DNA of 41,068 nt, taken from Puniceicoccales bacterium Verruco_02. Its GTDB lineage: Bacteria; Verrucomicrobiota; Verrucomicrobiia; Opitutales; Oceanipulchritudinaceae. The stretch is taken from NCBI GenBank assembly GCA_001604585.1, contig LVBW01000012.1, forward strand, positions 1-41,068. The letters are read 5' to 3'. Numbering within the stretch: the first letter of the stretch is position 1; each line of letters opens with the position of its first letter. Positions 1 to 7,774 of the stretch are shown piece after piece. The position numbers and the translations under genes were made by a program. The notes beneath the pieces are model-generated. The model made no database searches. It was not told the DNA's origin and saw nothing but the letters and a program-made list of their open reading frames with translations.

Positions 1-536
1 CGGTATAGCAGGGGACTGCCACTTTTCATGTGCAGGCGGGTGTAGTTTCCCTCGGTTTCGAGCAGCTTTAGTTCGCGCAAGGGGACAAACCAGCAGCGCT
101 CTCCATCGCGAACGAAGATGCGGTCCTCTTCTGTCAGCGGGGTGGCGGGCGCTTCATCGGCCTCATCATCGTTGTTGTTGTTCTCCGCACGTGTTTGCAG
201 CTTGTTCAGAGCCTCGACAAGGCGCCGGGGGTTTACCGGCTTCATCAGGTAGTCCAGAGCGTTGACCTCGAAGGCACGCAGGGCAAAGGCGTCGTAGGCG
301 GTTACGAATATTATCTGCGGATGTGGAGCTGGCAGGGCCTCGATTAGCTGGAAGCCGTTCATGCCGGGCATCTCGATATCTAGGAACATCAGATCCGGGT
401 GCAGCTCCTGTATCAGGCGTATTGCACTAGTGGCGTTTGCAGCCTCGCCGCATACTTCCACGCTCTCATGTTCGGCGAGCAGGGCGCGCAGTTCCTCGCG
501 GGCCAGTCTTTCGTCGTCAACGATAATGGTTTTCAT
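1..536 (-). CDS. LytTR-family response regulator (3' end cut by window)
   Basis: Cytoplasmic two-component response regulator. The N-terminal receiver domain starts MKTIIVDDERLAREELRALL and shows the acidic pair (D7-D8), the phospho-acceptor Asp in a LMFLDIEMPGMNG motif and the conserved Lys in DYLMKPVNP. An acidic, Asn-rich linker (about residues 115-135) follows, then the beginning of a LytTR DNA-binding domain (RIFVRDGERCWFVPL, ETEGNYTRL). The C-terminus lies before base 1. The start ATG (complement of 534-536) overlaps the stop of the upstream sensor kinase as ATGA, so the two are co-transcribed and probably translationally coupled. Family knowledge: such AlgR/LytR-type pairs often control cell-envelope or surface genes. 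The target here is unknown. Confidence 0.93.
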   Translation of the reverse strand, partial: MKTIIVDDERLAREELRALLAEHESVEVCGEAANATSAIRLIQELHPDLMFLDIEMPGMNGFQLIEALPAPHPQIIFVTAYDAFALRAFEVNALDYLMKPVNPRRLVEALNKLQTRAENNNNDDEADEAPATPLTEEDRIFVRDGERCWFVPLRELKLLETEGNYTRLHMKSGSPLLY

Positions 537-1720
537 CGGGGTGAAGGTATCTCAAGAGTGTGCGATTCGCCCTTTTCGAGCCTAGGCAGGCGCAGGGTGC
601 AGCTGACAAGGTTTGGCTCGCTTTGCTCAAGGCGGATGTCGGCCCTGTCCCCGTAGAGTAGCTCCAGCCTTGCCTTGGCGTTGCGTAGTCCCAGTCCCGT
701 CGATGCTCGGTTTACGTCAATTCTGCCGGGGTTGGCCACCCTGATAGTCAGGATGTCATTTTGTACGGATGCCCTTATGGAGAGCAGGCCCCCCTGCTCC
801 TGTGTGCCGATGCCGTATTTGACGGCGTTTTCCACCACGGTCTGGAACATGAATATGGGCATTTCCCAGTCCATTACCCCGGGGCTAATGTCGCATACCA
901 TGCGCAGCCTGTCTTCGTGGCGCAGCTTTTCCATGGCAAGGTAGTTGTGGACAATCTCCATTTCTTCGCGAAAGGGGACCGTCTCCTTGTGCTCGCTTGT
1001 AAGCGAGGCGCGCAAAAAGTCCGCCAGCATGGTTATTGCATCGCGAGGGACTGTGAGATCGTGCGGGATGAGAGCGCGGACTGTGTTAAGGCTGTTGAAA
1101 AGAAAGTGAGGGTTAATCTGCGCCTTTAGGGCGCGCAGGCGGGCCTCCTTTAGCGCGGCGTCCATTTGTAGCAACTTCATGGAGCTGGTCTGGTACTCAC
1201 GTTGTATTAACAGACTAAAGTAGCATATCGTCCAGCTCAGCATCAGCAGGTAACACATCACGCAGAAGGAGATGAATTCCGGAATCCCGTTGCTGGATTC
1301 AATTTCGCTTTTTTCGAGCGCGTCGGGGATTATGAGTATGATAACGGCCCAAACTAGGCCGCCCATCCCGATGGACACGACGCCGGGGGCAATCAGGCCG
1401 AAACCCAGCATTTTCTTCCCCGCGTACTGTCTGTGCCTGCCGAATATGTAGATTATGCGCAGCAGGTGTGTGAAGAATATCCCCGAAGCGGACAAAAACA
1501 GCAGGCTTTGCAGCTCTTCGAGAATGGTGATGTTTTGATCCCTCACCATCATGAAGCTAAGCATCTGGCAGGCGCAGAGTATGCCCCATCCGCAGAGCTG
1601 GCAGAGCCAGTAGGATTTGGTACCCAGCCAGCGCCGGGCAAGAGTATAGGTTTCCGGTGGGGTGGGCGGCAGGAAACCCCTTGTCTGTCTCTTGCGGCGG
1701 GCCTTGTTGCTGAACGTCAT
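533..1720 (-). CDS. LytS/YehU-type membrane sensor histidine kinase
   Basis: Sensor kinase of 395 aa that partners the LytTR regulator directly downstream (4-nt ATGA overlap). About four hydrophobic segments occupy residues 35-175. The His_kinase domain of the LytS/YehU family follows, with the phospho-acceptor His205 in QINPHFLFNSLN. The HATPase_c domain has its N-box in VVENAVKYG (about 295-303) and a G-box in GLGLRNAKARLELLYG (342-357). No separate extracytoplasmic sensing domain is visible; the signal is probably sensed through the short membrane region. The start codon has no clear Shine-Dalgarno site. A 13-bp hairpin separates it from the beta-barrel gene upstream on the same strand. 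Confidence 0.93.
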   Translation of the reverse strand: MTFSNKARRKRQTRGFLPPTPPETYTLARRWLGTKSYWLCQLCGWGILCACQMLSFMMVRDQNITILEELQSLLFLSASGIFFTHLLRIIYIFGRHRQYAGKKMLGFGLIAPGVVSIGMGGLVWAVIILIIPDALEKSEIESSNGIPEFISFCVMCYLLMLSWTICYFSLLIQREYQTSSMKLLQMDAALKEARLRALKAQINPHFLFNSLNTVRALIPHDLTVPRDAITMLADFLRASLTSEHKETVPFREEMEIVHNYLAMEKLRHEDRLRMVCDISPGVMDWEMPIFMFQTVVENAVKYGIGTQEQGGLLSIRASVQNDILTIRVANPGRIDVNRASTGLGLRNAKARLELLYGDRADIRLEQSEPNLVSCTLRLPRLEKGESHTLEIPSPR

Positions 1721-1743
1721 TTGCGGCTCGGTGAATATGTGTC

Positions 1744-1782
1744 ATGCGCCGCCTCCTTTGTCCATAGTCGGAGGCGGCGCAT
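1744..1782 (-). terminator. Strong hairpin after the beta-barrel gene
   Basis: A perfect 13-bp inverted repeat (arms 1744-1756 and 1770-1782) encloses a 13-nt loop, 15 bp past the stop of the minus-strand outer-membrane gene. No T-run follows on either strand, so it could be a weak intrinsic terminator, an RNA 3'-stabilising hairpin or a processing site between the barrel gene and the kinase. Confidence 0.5.
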
Positions 1783-1796
1783 CGAAAATATTCGGC

Positions 1797-2666
1797 CTAG
1801 AAACGGGCGCTTATGCTGATGCTGCCGTAGGCGCAACCGCTGTCGCTCTTCACCTTGTTCTTGCTCTCATAGTAGTCGAAGTGGCGGTCGAAGAGATAGC
1901 CGCCGGTTACACCAAGGCTGATGCCTTCGCTCATGTTCCAGGCGTAGCTAAGGCCGAGGCGAACGTCCTGATACTCCATCTTTTCGCCATCCTTCACTAG
2001 GGTCTTGCCTCGGGCGTTCATGTCTTCCCGGTTAACCTTGTAGGTGGAGAAGTTGCCCTCGGCCACGAGCGAGAGGCTCATGGCTTCGTTGATGTTGTAG
2101 GTAAGGGCTGTGGAGGGGATGCCGAAGGATAGCGTCCAGTCGGGGCTGATTTTCCACTCAACGCCAAGAAGCGGCAGCACCTGACGTCCGTCGCGGGCGA
2201 GGCTTGTGTAGCCAAGGCCCATGTTGTAGGTGACGGTGTCGCTCTTCTTGTAGCTGGCGCCAGCGGCCACGAATATGCCAAAGCCTGCGCCGCGGAGGCT
2301 GCTTCCGCTATTGCTCCACGACGGGACGATGTATGCGATGCCAGTCCATTTGTCGTCGATGGGCATCATGCCCATGTAGCTTATGCTCAGTGTCTTGAGC
2401 TGTTCTGGCGCTGGCATCAACGCGTCCTTGTCCACGTCGAAGAACATCCCCTCGTAGCCGAAGCCAAGAGTGTGTTGCCCTCCGAATAGTTCGGCGGAGT
2501 AGCCAACGGACACGCTGGCCTCGCTGGAGGATACATCTCCAAGTTCGCTTCCGGAGAGCTTCATCGGGGTATTCCCTGTTATGCCCGCCGAAACGGAGGT
2601 GAAAACGCCTGCATCAGCGTGCGCGGCGGAAAATAGCAGTATGGCTGCTCCAATTGTTTTTGTCAT
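1797..2666 (-). CDS. Outer-membrane beta-barrel protein of unknown function
   Basis: Predicted protein of 289 aa. The start chosen (complement of 2664-2666) gives MTKTIGAAILLFSAAHADAG, a compact signal peptide with likely cleavage after AHA. Earlier in-frame starts at 2684 and 2705 would put a charged stretch before it. The mature part alternates polar and hydrophobic residues (for example LSISYMGMMPID and LVAEGNFSTYKV) and ends in GSISISARF. A terminal Phe is the usual C-terminal signature recognised by the BAM machinery. The length suits a 10-12-stranded barrel. I do not recognise the family or a substrate. It lies upstream of the kinase/LytTR pair on the same strand and may be regulated by it (inference). 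Confidence 0.75.
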   Translation of the reverse strand: MTKTIGAAILLFSAAHADAGVFTSVSAGITGNTPMKLSGSELGDVSSSEASVSVGYSAELFGGQHTLGFGYEGMFFDVDKDALMPAPEQLKTLSISYMGMMPIDDKWTGIAYIVPSWSNSGSSLRGAGFGIFVAAGASYKKSDTVTYNMGLGYTSLARDGRQVLPLLGVEWKISPDWTLSFGIPSTALTYNINEAMSLSLVAEGNFSTYKVNREDMNARGKTLVKDGEKMEYQDVRLGLSYAWNMSEGISLGVTGGYLFDRHFDYYESKNKVKSDSGCAYGSISISARF

Positions 2667-2955
2667 GCAGATGTGCTCTTTCATGCAAGGAAGGTTGAAT
2701 GGCATTCCAGTCTCTAAGACAGCATCTCTTCAACAAGCGGTCAGGATACGCGGGTGTGCGGCCCGAATAACGGCTGTCAGAGGCATGTGGGGGCAGTCTT
2801 CTTCATCGCTATTGTGTGAATGAATGTGCCTTTTGGGCGATTTAATTCCAGTGGCAAAGGCAAGTGTTCGATATTTCTTACAGGTGCAGAATCGGACCCG
2901 CCTTAAGCGCCCGTTCTTGCTGGTGTATTGTTCATTTCTGGCTAATATAATACTT

Positions 2956-4971
2956 ATGGCCTGTTCTCTCCCGCGTAAACACTGGGCCTGCCGAAACTGG
3001 CTTTTCCCTTTTTGGACCGCCTTCTTTTCACTGCTGGCGGCCCAGTTCATTGCTCCCATCTTCAACGCCGGGACTCACCCTCTGCATGTAAGGGCAGAAG
3101 TGGGGCCGGGTGCCGCCTTGTACGTCGTGCTGGACGACGGCTGGGAGGCTCCGCTTGTTGCAGTGGGCGAAGGTTTGTACGTCTGCGAACTGCCGCCGCG
3201 CCGCTCATACCATGCTTGGCTACGCGCGGAGGGAGGCTCCGGCAATGTTAAGGAGCTTCTGGTCAAGAGCCTTGCCGACAGGCCCATTGAGTCCTTGGTC
3301 ATATGGTTCAAGGGGAGCAATACTTCGCTGGCGGAGGGGCAGAAGATCCGCTTTGAGTGTTTTCCCAAAGCCGGGGTCGAGGAATGGCTGCTGGCCTTTT
3401 TCGGCACGTACTGCTTCTTGTGGCTGCTTGGCTACGGACTTCGCGCTTTGTGGGTGACGCACCTTCCGGAGTGGGACGGTGAGGCGCATAGGCACGGACC
3501 TGGGCCGCTCTGGGCGCTGTTTGCCGTAGGGGCGGCACTGCACATATTGCTCGTTACCGGGGCCAATCCTCTTTTCTGGCCTGCGGATTCTATCGGCTAT
3601 GCCAGCAACGCCCTTCGCATATACGATGGGGGCTGCTACTTTTCGGGAGGGATTATCGATGCTCTATCTCGCGCTCCGGGCTGTTCCTTTGTGGAGGCCC
3701 TTGGCTGGACTCTGTTCGGTTTTTCCTCGTCCAGCGTGGTGCTTGTGCAGGCGCTCCTCTACTGTGGGGCAGCTTTGTTCGCGCTTGATGCCCTTTGCAG
3801 GCGCTTTGGCAGGCTTGCCGCCGGTATCGCTGCCCTGCCGCTTCTATTAAGCCCTGTGGCCATTCAGTTTGTGCGCATATACGCCAGCGAGGCCCCTTTC
3901 ATGGCGTTTTCCTTGATGGGGGCTGCCTGCATGTTGCGGGGTTTGGACGCGCGGGGAAGGGCCTTGGGTCTGTGGATGCTGGGGGGCTCGTTTGCCACGG
4001 CGCTTGCTGTATTGACGCGGCCCAACGGAGTGGTGCTCCTTGCGATGCCATTGTTCATGGTTGGCCGGGCCGGAGTGCAGATATTGCGCAGCCGGGGCTT
4101 TTCCAGTCTTCGCCCTCTGCGTCCTTGGTTACTGCCGCCTCTTGCGGTAGGGCTGACACTGTTTGTATGGAGTTTCTGCGCTTGGCATCAAGTGGGCTAC
4201 TTTTCGCCTAGCGACATCGTGGGTCTTTCCAAGGCCGAGGCTGGCTTCAAGAGTGGAATTGTGGATTTGCGCTCCGCCTGTAATGGCGACGAGGCCCTGT
4301 ACGAGGAACTTACCCTTGCCCGCTTCAAGAGCGGATACAACTTCGAGGCTTGGGCACTCAAGGGCATACTTAAGCGGCGGCACCTTTCCGCAGAGCCTGC
4401 GTGGGGCGATTCCCGCCGCCTTGACCTTATGCTGGCCAAGTTCGCCGAAGATGGCTGCGAACCCTTGCCGGGCCGCATGATGATGCTGCGCTTTGCCCGC
4501 GGCCTTGTCTGGGGACTTTGGGTGCTCAAGGATACGAATTTCCAGCCCTACGGCAGGCCCGATTACCGCTTTGTCACATATCCGGATGGCGACTGGGCCT
4601 ATACGAACGAGTTGATTGCGGGCTGGGTGCATCCAGATCTGACAATCGAGCAGCAGGCTCCCGGCTTTCCGCAAAGGGCCTACAATGCCGTCCTGATAGC
4701 GTATCCCTCTTTTTACGTTCTGCTTGTTGCCGTCGGCCTTCTTGCGTTCGCTCTTGCCTGTGTCAAGGGCTGGCCCGGCGTCTTGTTGTTCCTTTTGCCA
4801 GCATTCGGCAACCTGCTCTTCAACGCCTGGCTGGGGGTGGTTATTTCCCGCTATGTGATGGTGTTTGAGCCATTCCTCTGGCTGGGTGTGGCGGCCGCTC
4901 TTGCACGCTTTCTTGCAGATCGCACCAGCGTTGTGGGGTGCAAGGTGAAAAGTGCGGAAGCCGAGGGCTGA
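2956..4971 (+). CDS. Polytopic GT-C-like membrane glycosyltransferase (PMT/ArnT-like)
   Basis: A 671-aa membrane protein. A first transmembrane helix (NWLFPFWTAFFSLLAAQFIA) precedes a globular stretch of about 100 residues that is probably periplasmic. At least eight further hydrophobic segments follow. The arrangement, with an acidic residue in an early loop (PADSIGYASNALRIYDGG), loops such as LSRAPGC and TRPNG, and a last helix near the C-terminus, resembles GT39/PMT-type lipid-linked sugar transferases; the exact family is not certain. The open frame extends upstream to 2824, but the segment before 2956 is not hydrophobic or signal-like. A TATAAT lies at 2946-2951, which argues for the later start. 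It stands alone between the divergent beta-barrel gene and a tRNA gene. Confidence 0.7.
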   Translation: MACSLPRKHWACRNWLFPFWTAFFSLLAAQFIAPIFNAGTHPLHVRAEVGPGAALYVVLDDGWEAPLVAVGEGLYVCELPPRRSYHAWLRAEGGSGNVKELLVKSLADRPIESLVIWFKGSNTSLAEGQKIRFECFPKAGVEEWLLAFFGTYCFLWLLGYGLRALWVTHLPEWDGEAHRHGPGPLWALFAVGAALHILLVTGANPLFWPADSIGYASNALRIYDGGCYFSGGIIDALSRAPGCSFVEALGWTLFGFSSSSVVLVQALLYCGAALFALDALCRRFGRLAAGIAALPLLLSPVAIQFVRIYASEAPFMAFSLMGAACMLRGLDARGRALGLWMLGGSFATALAVLTRPNGVVLLAMPLFMVGRAGVQILRSRGFSSLRPLRPWLLPPLAVGLTLFVWSFCAWHQVGYFSPSDIVGLSKAEAGFKSGIVDLRSACNGDEALYEELTLARFKSGYNFEAWALKGILKRRHLSAEPAWGDSRRLDLMLAKFAEDGCEPLPGRMMMLRFARGLVWGLWVLKDTNFQPYGRPDYRFVTYPDGDWAYTNELIAGWVHPDLTIEQQAPGFPQRAYNAVLIAYPSFYVLLVAVGLLAFALACVKGWPGVLLFLLPAFGNLLFNAWLGVVISRYVMVFEPFLWLGVAAALARFLADRTSVVGCKVKSAEAEG

Positions 4972-4990
4972 ATTTTCCGGGTTTTCGTGG

Positions 4991-5018
4991 TTGACGTTCT
5001 TCTGCCATGCTATTTGAT
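4991..5018 (+). promoter_or_regulatory. Probable promoter of the tRNA-Ala gene
   Basis: A sigma-70-like TTGACG (4991-4996) is followed after 16 bp by TTTGAT (5013-5018). The expected start of transcription falls about 8 bp before the tRNA. Confidence 0.45.
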
Positions 5019-5033
5019 GCATGTCTTTCCCAA

Positions 5034-5109
5034 GGGGACGTAGCTCAGTTGGAAGAGCGCCTGAATGGCATTCAGGAGGTCGTCGGTTCGATCCCGATCG
5101 TCTCCACCA
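5034..5109 (+). tRNA. tRNA-Ala (anticodon GGC)
   Basis: Complete 76-nt cloverleaf. The acceptor stem is GGGGACG/CGTCTCC (one G-U pair), the D arm has GCTC/GAGC, and the anticodon stem CCTGA/TCAGG holds loop ATGGCAT with anticodon GGC at 5067-5069. The T arm is GTCGG-TTCGATC-CCGAT, the discriminator is A, and the CCA end is encoded. Anticodon GGC reads GCC/GCU, so the tRNA carries alanine. Confidence 0.97.
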
Positions 5110-5124
5110 GATTTTCAAACGAAG

Positions 5125-5154
5125 AAGCGCGAGGCATAAGCCCCGCGCTTTTTT
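5125..5154 (+). terminator. Intrinsic terminator after tRNA-Ala
   Basis: Stem AAGCGCG/CGCGCTT with an imperfect inner GGC/GCC pairing around ATAA is followed by six T residues. It lies 16 bp downstream of the tRNA 3' end. Confidence 0.85.
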
Positions 5155-5189
5155 CGTCCATTGGCGAGCATGTTCCCCGTGAAGCAATC

Positions 5190-5223
5190 AGGGGTGTTCC
5201 CACCACCCCGTGGAAACACCCCT
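5190..5223. repeat. Long GC-rich inverted repeat downstream of the tRNA
   Basis: Arms AGGGGTGTTCCCAC and GTGGAAACACCCCT pair over 14 bp with one mismatch around a 6-nt loop. It is followed by only TTTA, so it is a poor second terminator on the plus strand. It could equally be a protein-binding site. Confidence 0.6.
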
Positions 5224-5550
5224 TTATGCACAGAGAGGCCATCAGAGGGCCTGTTATGAAAAACTAGGGAGCCTGCCAGCTCCTTGCATTACATACTGGG
5301 CGTAGCCTCCTCGCATGACAAGCGGTGTATTGTAAATGCTTGGTGACGGGCGACACATGGCCGCGGCATTCTCTACAGCATCGGTTTTGGGAGTGCCTTG
5401 GGGCCGATAATGCTTGAAAAGCAGCCCCCTTGCGTGCAACAAGATGGATGCTTGCAGAGCTAATGTGGGAGGCTCCCCCCGCAGCGCGCAGATGGCGCGT
5501 CAACCTAGGAAGATTCCGGGTGTGGGCAGCTTTCCCGAATACACAGGCTG
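5224..5550. other. Non-coding stretch, nothing firmly identified
   Basis: About 330 bp with no convincing coding frame on either strand. Minus-strand frames here lack motifs and a plausible start. Small potential stems are present (for example ATCGG/CCGAT near 5378-5407), but no RNA family is recognisable. It probably carries the promoter for the CNNM gene. Confidence 0.4.
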
Positions 5551-5676
5551 ATGAGCGCGATCAAAGACACCGAAGAAGTAGAGGGCGACAGTAGCGGCGC
5601 CGCCACATGGCGGCGCACATATGCAGGGGCGGGCGCAGTGCCCGTTCTTCTTGTGCGGAAGGGAGGCCGGAGTTGA
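5551..5676 (+). CDS. Possible 41-aa leader ORF coupled to the CNNM gene
   Basis: An ATG frame of 41 codons (MSAIKDTEEVEGDSSGAATW at the start) ends in TGA at 5674-5676. That stop overlaps the TTG start of the CNNM gene as TTGA, the same arrangement as the ATGA couplings elsewhere in the window. Third-position GC is only about 62%, not strongly coding. An 8-bp perfect hairpin (5597-5616) lies inside it. It may be a real small protein, a translational regulator of the next gene, or chance. Confidence 0.3.
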   Translation: MSAIKDTEEVEGDSSGAATWRRTYAGAGAVPVLLVRKGGRS

Positions 5677-6812
5677 GCGCGCTGGCTGTTGCAATCGCAC
5701 TTACACTGGGCATATCCGCCGTTTGCTCTCTGCTCGAAGCTGTGCTTCTTAGCACTACCGTGGCCGACATCGAAGCTTTGCGCAAGAGAAGCCCGCGGCG
5801 AGGGCAGATGTTGGAGAGTCTTCGCGAGGGGCTGGATATGACCAGTTCCGCAATTCTGACGCTCAACACCATTGCCAACACTCTTGGCGCAACGGTCGTC
5901 GGTGTGCTTACATCGGAGCAGTTTGCGGGACAACCGGGGATGGACTTCATGCTCTGGGCACTACCTGCATGCATGGTCGTAGGCATACTGGCCTTTTCGG
6001 AGATATTTCCGAAGAACATAGGCGTTGCATACCGCAAGCAACTACAGCCCCTGCTCGTGTACCCGATGTTGTTTGTGCGCTGGAGCATGTGGCCGGTGGC
6101 CGTGCTGGCGCGTTATACGATTAGGGGACTCTTGCCCTCGGATGAGAGAAGCGAAGCGGACGACGATGCGGATGCAGAAGAGATTCTGCTCTTGGCGGAT
6201 CGTCAGGCCAAGGAGGGCGTCCTTTCGCTTAACGAGCGCGACATGATAGCCAACGCGCTGGGCTTGGACGATGTGCAGGTGTCGGAGATTATGACTCCGC
6301 GAACCGTGGTCATCTTCGTTGAGCAATCAGAGACCGTGGGCGAGGTAAGCCGACGCTACAAGGCCATTCCTTTTGCGCGCATCCCGGTCTTCAGGGACAG
6401 TATTGATGATGTGGTAGGCCTTGTGCGCAGGCGCGACATCATGCAGGCATATTCCGAGGATCGCGACAATACGCCCATGAGCGCCCTCATGGCCCCTGTT
6501 CCCATTATCCCTGAGACGGCCTCGGGGCTTGACGCCTTGCAGCTTTTTCTCAAGGAGCATCAGCAGCTCGCCCTTGTCGTGGACGAGTTCGGCTCCACTG
6601 CGGGCGTTGTGACGATGGAGGACGTGATAGAGCAGCTTCTTGGGCGGGAGATTTACGAGGAGACTGACCTTGCAATCGACATGCGCGAGCTTGCCCTCAA
6701 GCGCGCCCGGCGCTGGGCAGGCAGGCAGGAGCAGCAGCAGAAGGCACGCGCTGATGATGCAGGCTCTTCAGAGGCGGGGCAGGGCGGGGAGAGTGGTGGC
6801 AAGGGCCAGTAG
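5673..6812 (+). CDS. CNNM-domain membrane protein with CBS pair (HlyC/CorC-type)
   Basis: Inner-membrane protein of about 379 aa. The TTG start at 5673 is preferred because GGGAGG lies 8 bp before it and because the protein then begins directly with a hydrophobic helix (ALAVAIALTLGISAVCSLLE). The N-terminal CNNM/DUF21 domain has three to four helices and the characteristic early acidic residue before LLSTTVADIEAL. A linker follows, then two CBS motifs (MTPRTVVIFVEQ ... ARIPVFRDSIDDVVGLVRRRD, and the second around LALVVDEFGSTAGVVTMED). The C-terminal CorC_HlyC transporter-associated domain is missing; the protein ends in a Gln/Gly-rich tail. Family members are linked to magnesium or cobalt efflux, and CBS domains usually bind adenine nucleotides. 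Transport by this member is inferred. Confidence 0.9.
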   Translation: MSALAVAIALTLGISAVCSLLEAVLLSTTVADIEALRKRSPRRGQMLESLREGLDMTSSAILTLNTIANTLGATVVGVLTSEQFAGQPGMDFMLWALPACMVVGILAFSEIFPKNIGVAYRKQLQPLLVYPMLFVRWSMWPVAVLARYTIRGLLPSDERSEADDDADAEEILLLADRQAKEGVLSLNERDMIANALGLDDVQVSEIMTPRTVVIFVEQSETVGEVSRRYKAIPFARIPVFRDSIDDVVGLVRRRDIMQAYSEDRDNTPMSALMAPVPIIPETASGLDALQLFLKEHQQLALVVDEFGSTAGVVTMEDVIEQLLGREIYEETDLAIDMRELALKRARRWAGRQEQQQKARADDAGSSEAGQGGESGGKGQ

Positions 6813-6903
6813 TTATTGGCTCGACTGCGATGCCCGGCCAGTGCCGCCTTATCTCGGCACCTTTGCTGCCGCTATTTTGCTGGTATCCGGGTTTGAATGC
6901 GTA

Positions 6904-6944
6904 CAGAAGAAAACCGGCATCCGGTTGGCTTACCGAATGCCGGT
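6904..6944 (-). terminator. Intrinsic terminator of the small basic protein gene
   Basis: Read on the minus strand, ACCGGCAT/ATGCCGGT arms (6913-6920 and 6937-6944) with extra inner CCGGT/ACCG pairing are followed by TTTTCTTCT. A second 7-bp hairpin (6979-6999) lies directly after the stop codon of the gene. Confidence 0.7.
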
Positions 6945-7004
6945 GACATGGAAAAGTGATGTTCGCGAGGACCTTTGTCAGCGCCCAAGCTTGGCGCTGG
7001 CCGG

Positions 7005-7223
7005 TTATTCGGCGGCGGGGACTGCTCCGGCTGCTTCTGTGGCAGCGGCGTAGGCTTCGCGACGGGCAGCGGTCTTTGCGCGCTTGGCGGCATTGTCCGC
7101 ACGGGTCTTCTTGCGAAGGGCGATCTGGCGGGAGCGGTCTGCGCTGGGCTTGCCCTTGGAGGGCTTGTTGGACTTGCGCTTGCCTGCGAGGGTCTGGTTG
7201 CGGCCTTTTTCGAGGTGCTTCAT
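7005..7223 (-). CDS. Small lysine/arginine-rich basic protein
   Basis: A 72-aa protein, MKHLEKGRNQTLAGKRKSNK at its start. About 30% of residues are Lys or Arg over the first 55 positions, and the tail is Ala-rich. It has no signal peptide, membrane segment or cysteine. The composition resembles histone-H1-like or ribosome-associated basic proteins, but I do not recognise a family. It is a monocistronic unit with its own hairpins downstream, which supports it being a real gene. A nucleic-acid-binding role is a guess from charge only. Confidence 0.65.
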   Translation of the reverse strand: MKHLEKGRNQTLAGKRKSNKPSKGKPSADRSRQIALRKKTRADNAAKRAKTAARREAYAAATEAAGAVPAAE

Positions 7224-7436
7224 GGCTGTGGCTGCTGGTGTAAGGTGTCTTTCTGGAAGAAAAGGGTGATGTATAGCCAGCTTTGCTTCGCTTGAAAAGA
7301 GAAATCCGCCGCTCTTATTGTCTTTGAATGTGCGTAGGCTTGCCTGCTTAGCTCATGGGCCGGAGAACAATCGACTTATTCACCGGCAAAGCGTTGGAGC
7401 TAGCTTGTCGAGAATATCTCTTCGCCTCATTTGCCT
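7224..7436. other. Intergenic region, no gene seen
   Basis: About 210 bp between the small basic gene and the PEP-CTERM relic. It should hold the promoter of the basic protein (minus strand), but no clear hexamer pair was found. Only short stems (GCCGG/CCGGC near 7360-7385) are visible. Confidence 0.35.
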
Positions 7437-7766
7437 CTAGGCAGTCTTATTCTGCTTGCGCCAGAGACGAAGGCCCGCCGCTCCGAGGGCTAGTGCGCCA
7501 AGTCCGGCGGCCCTTGTCGCTGGTTCGGGCACAACGCCTACCAATATACTGGCACCGTTTTCTCCGACGCTGGAGGCCTTGTCGAAATACTGTACGCGGC
7601 CAACTAGCGGAGCTGGCGGCGATAAGTCTTCGGAGTAATCCTCTGAAACATGTTCTGATACGTGCGTTGTATCGACCCTGGAGCCGCAATTTTCTTTCTG
7701 AATCTGAACCTGCCTTCGCGCGATGATGTCAAAGGGGGCGCTCTGGCGTTTGACTTGGCCCATCAT
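7437..7766 (-). pseudogene. 5'-truncated PEP-CTERM protein remnant
   Basis: The last 31 residues form a PEP-CTERM sorting signal: VPEPATRAAGLGALALGAAG, a hydrophobic helix, then a basic end LRLWRKQNKTA. In the family this tail is cut by an exosortase after export. Full members need an N-terminal signal peptide. None is present here: the frame opens with polar, charged residues (MMGQVKRQSAPFDIIARRQV), and only 8 bp separate it from the divergent sigma-factor start, so there is little room for a promoter. The remaining body is about 80 aa. I read it as the surviving 3' end of a larger gene. A very short unusual PEP-CTERM protein cannot be excluded. No exosortase lies in the window. Confidence 0.6.
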
Positions 7767-7774
7767 TTGTCTCA

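Noticed and set aside
4129-5187. Long minus-strand frame (352 aa) across the GT-C gene and the tRNA
   Set aside because: It runs antisense through a clear membrane protein and a tRNA gene, is rich in His/Arg/Gly and has no motif.
5034-5550. Integrated element at tRNA-Ala
   Set aside because: No integrase, and I saw no second copy of the tRNA 3' end in the window.
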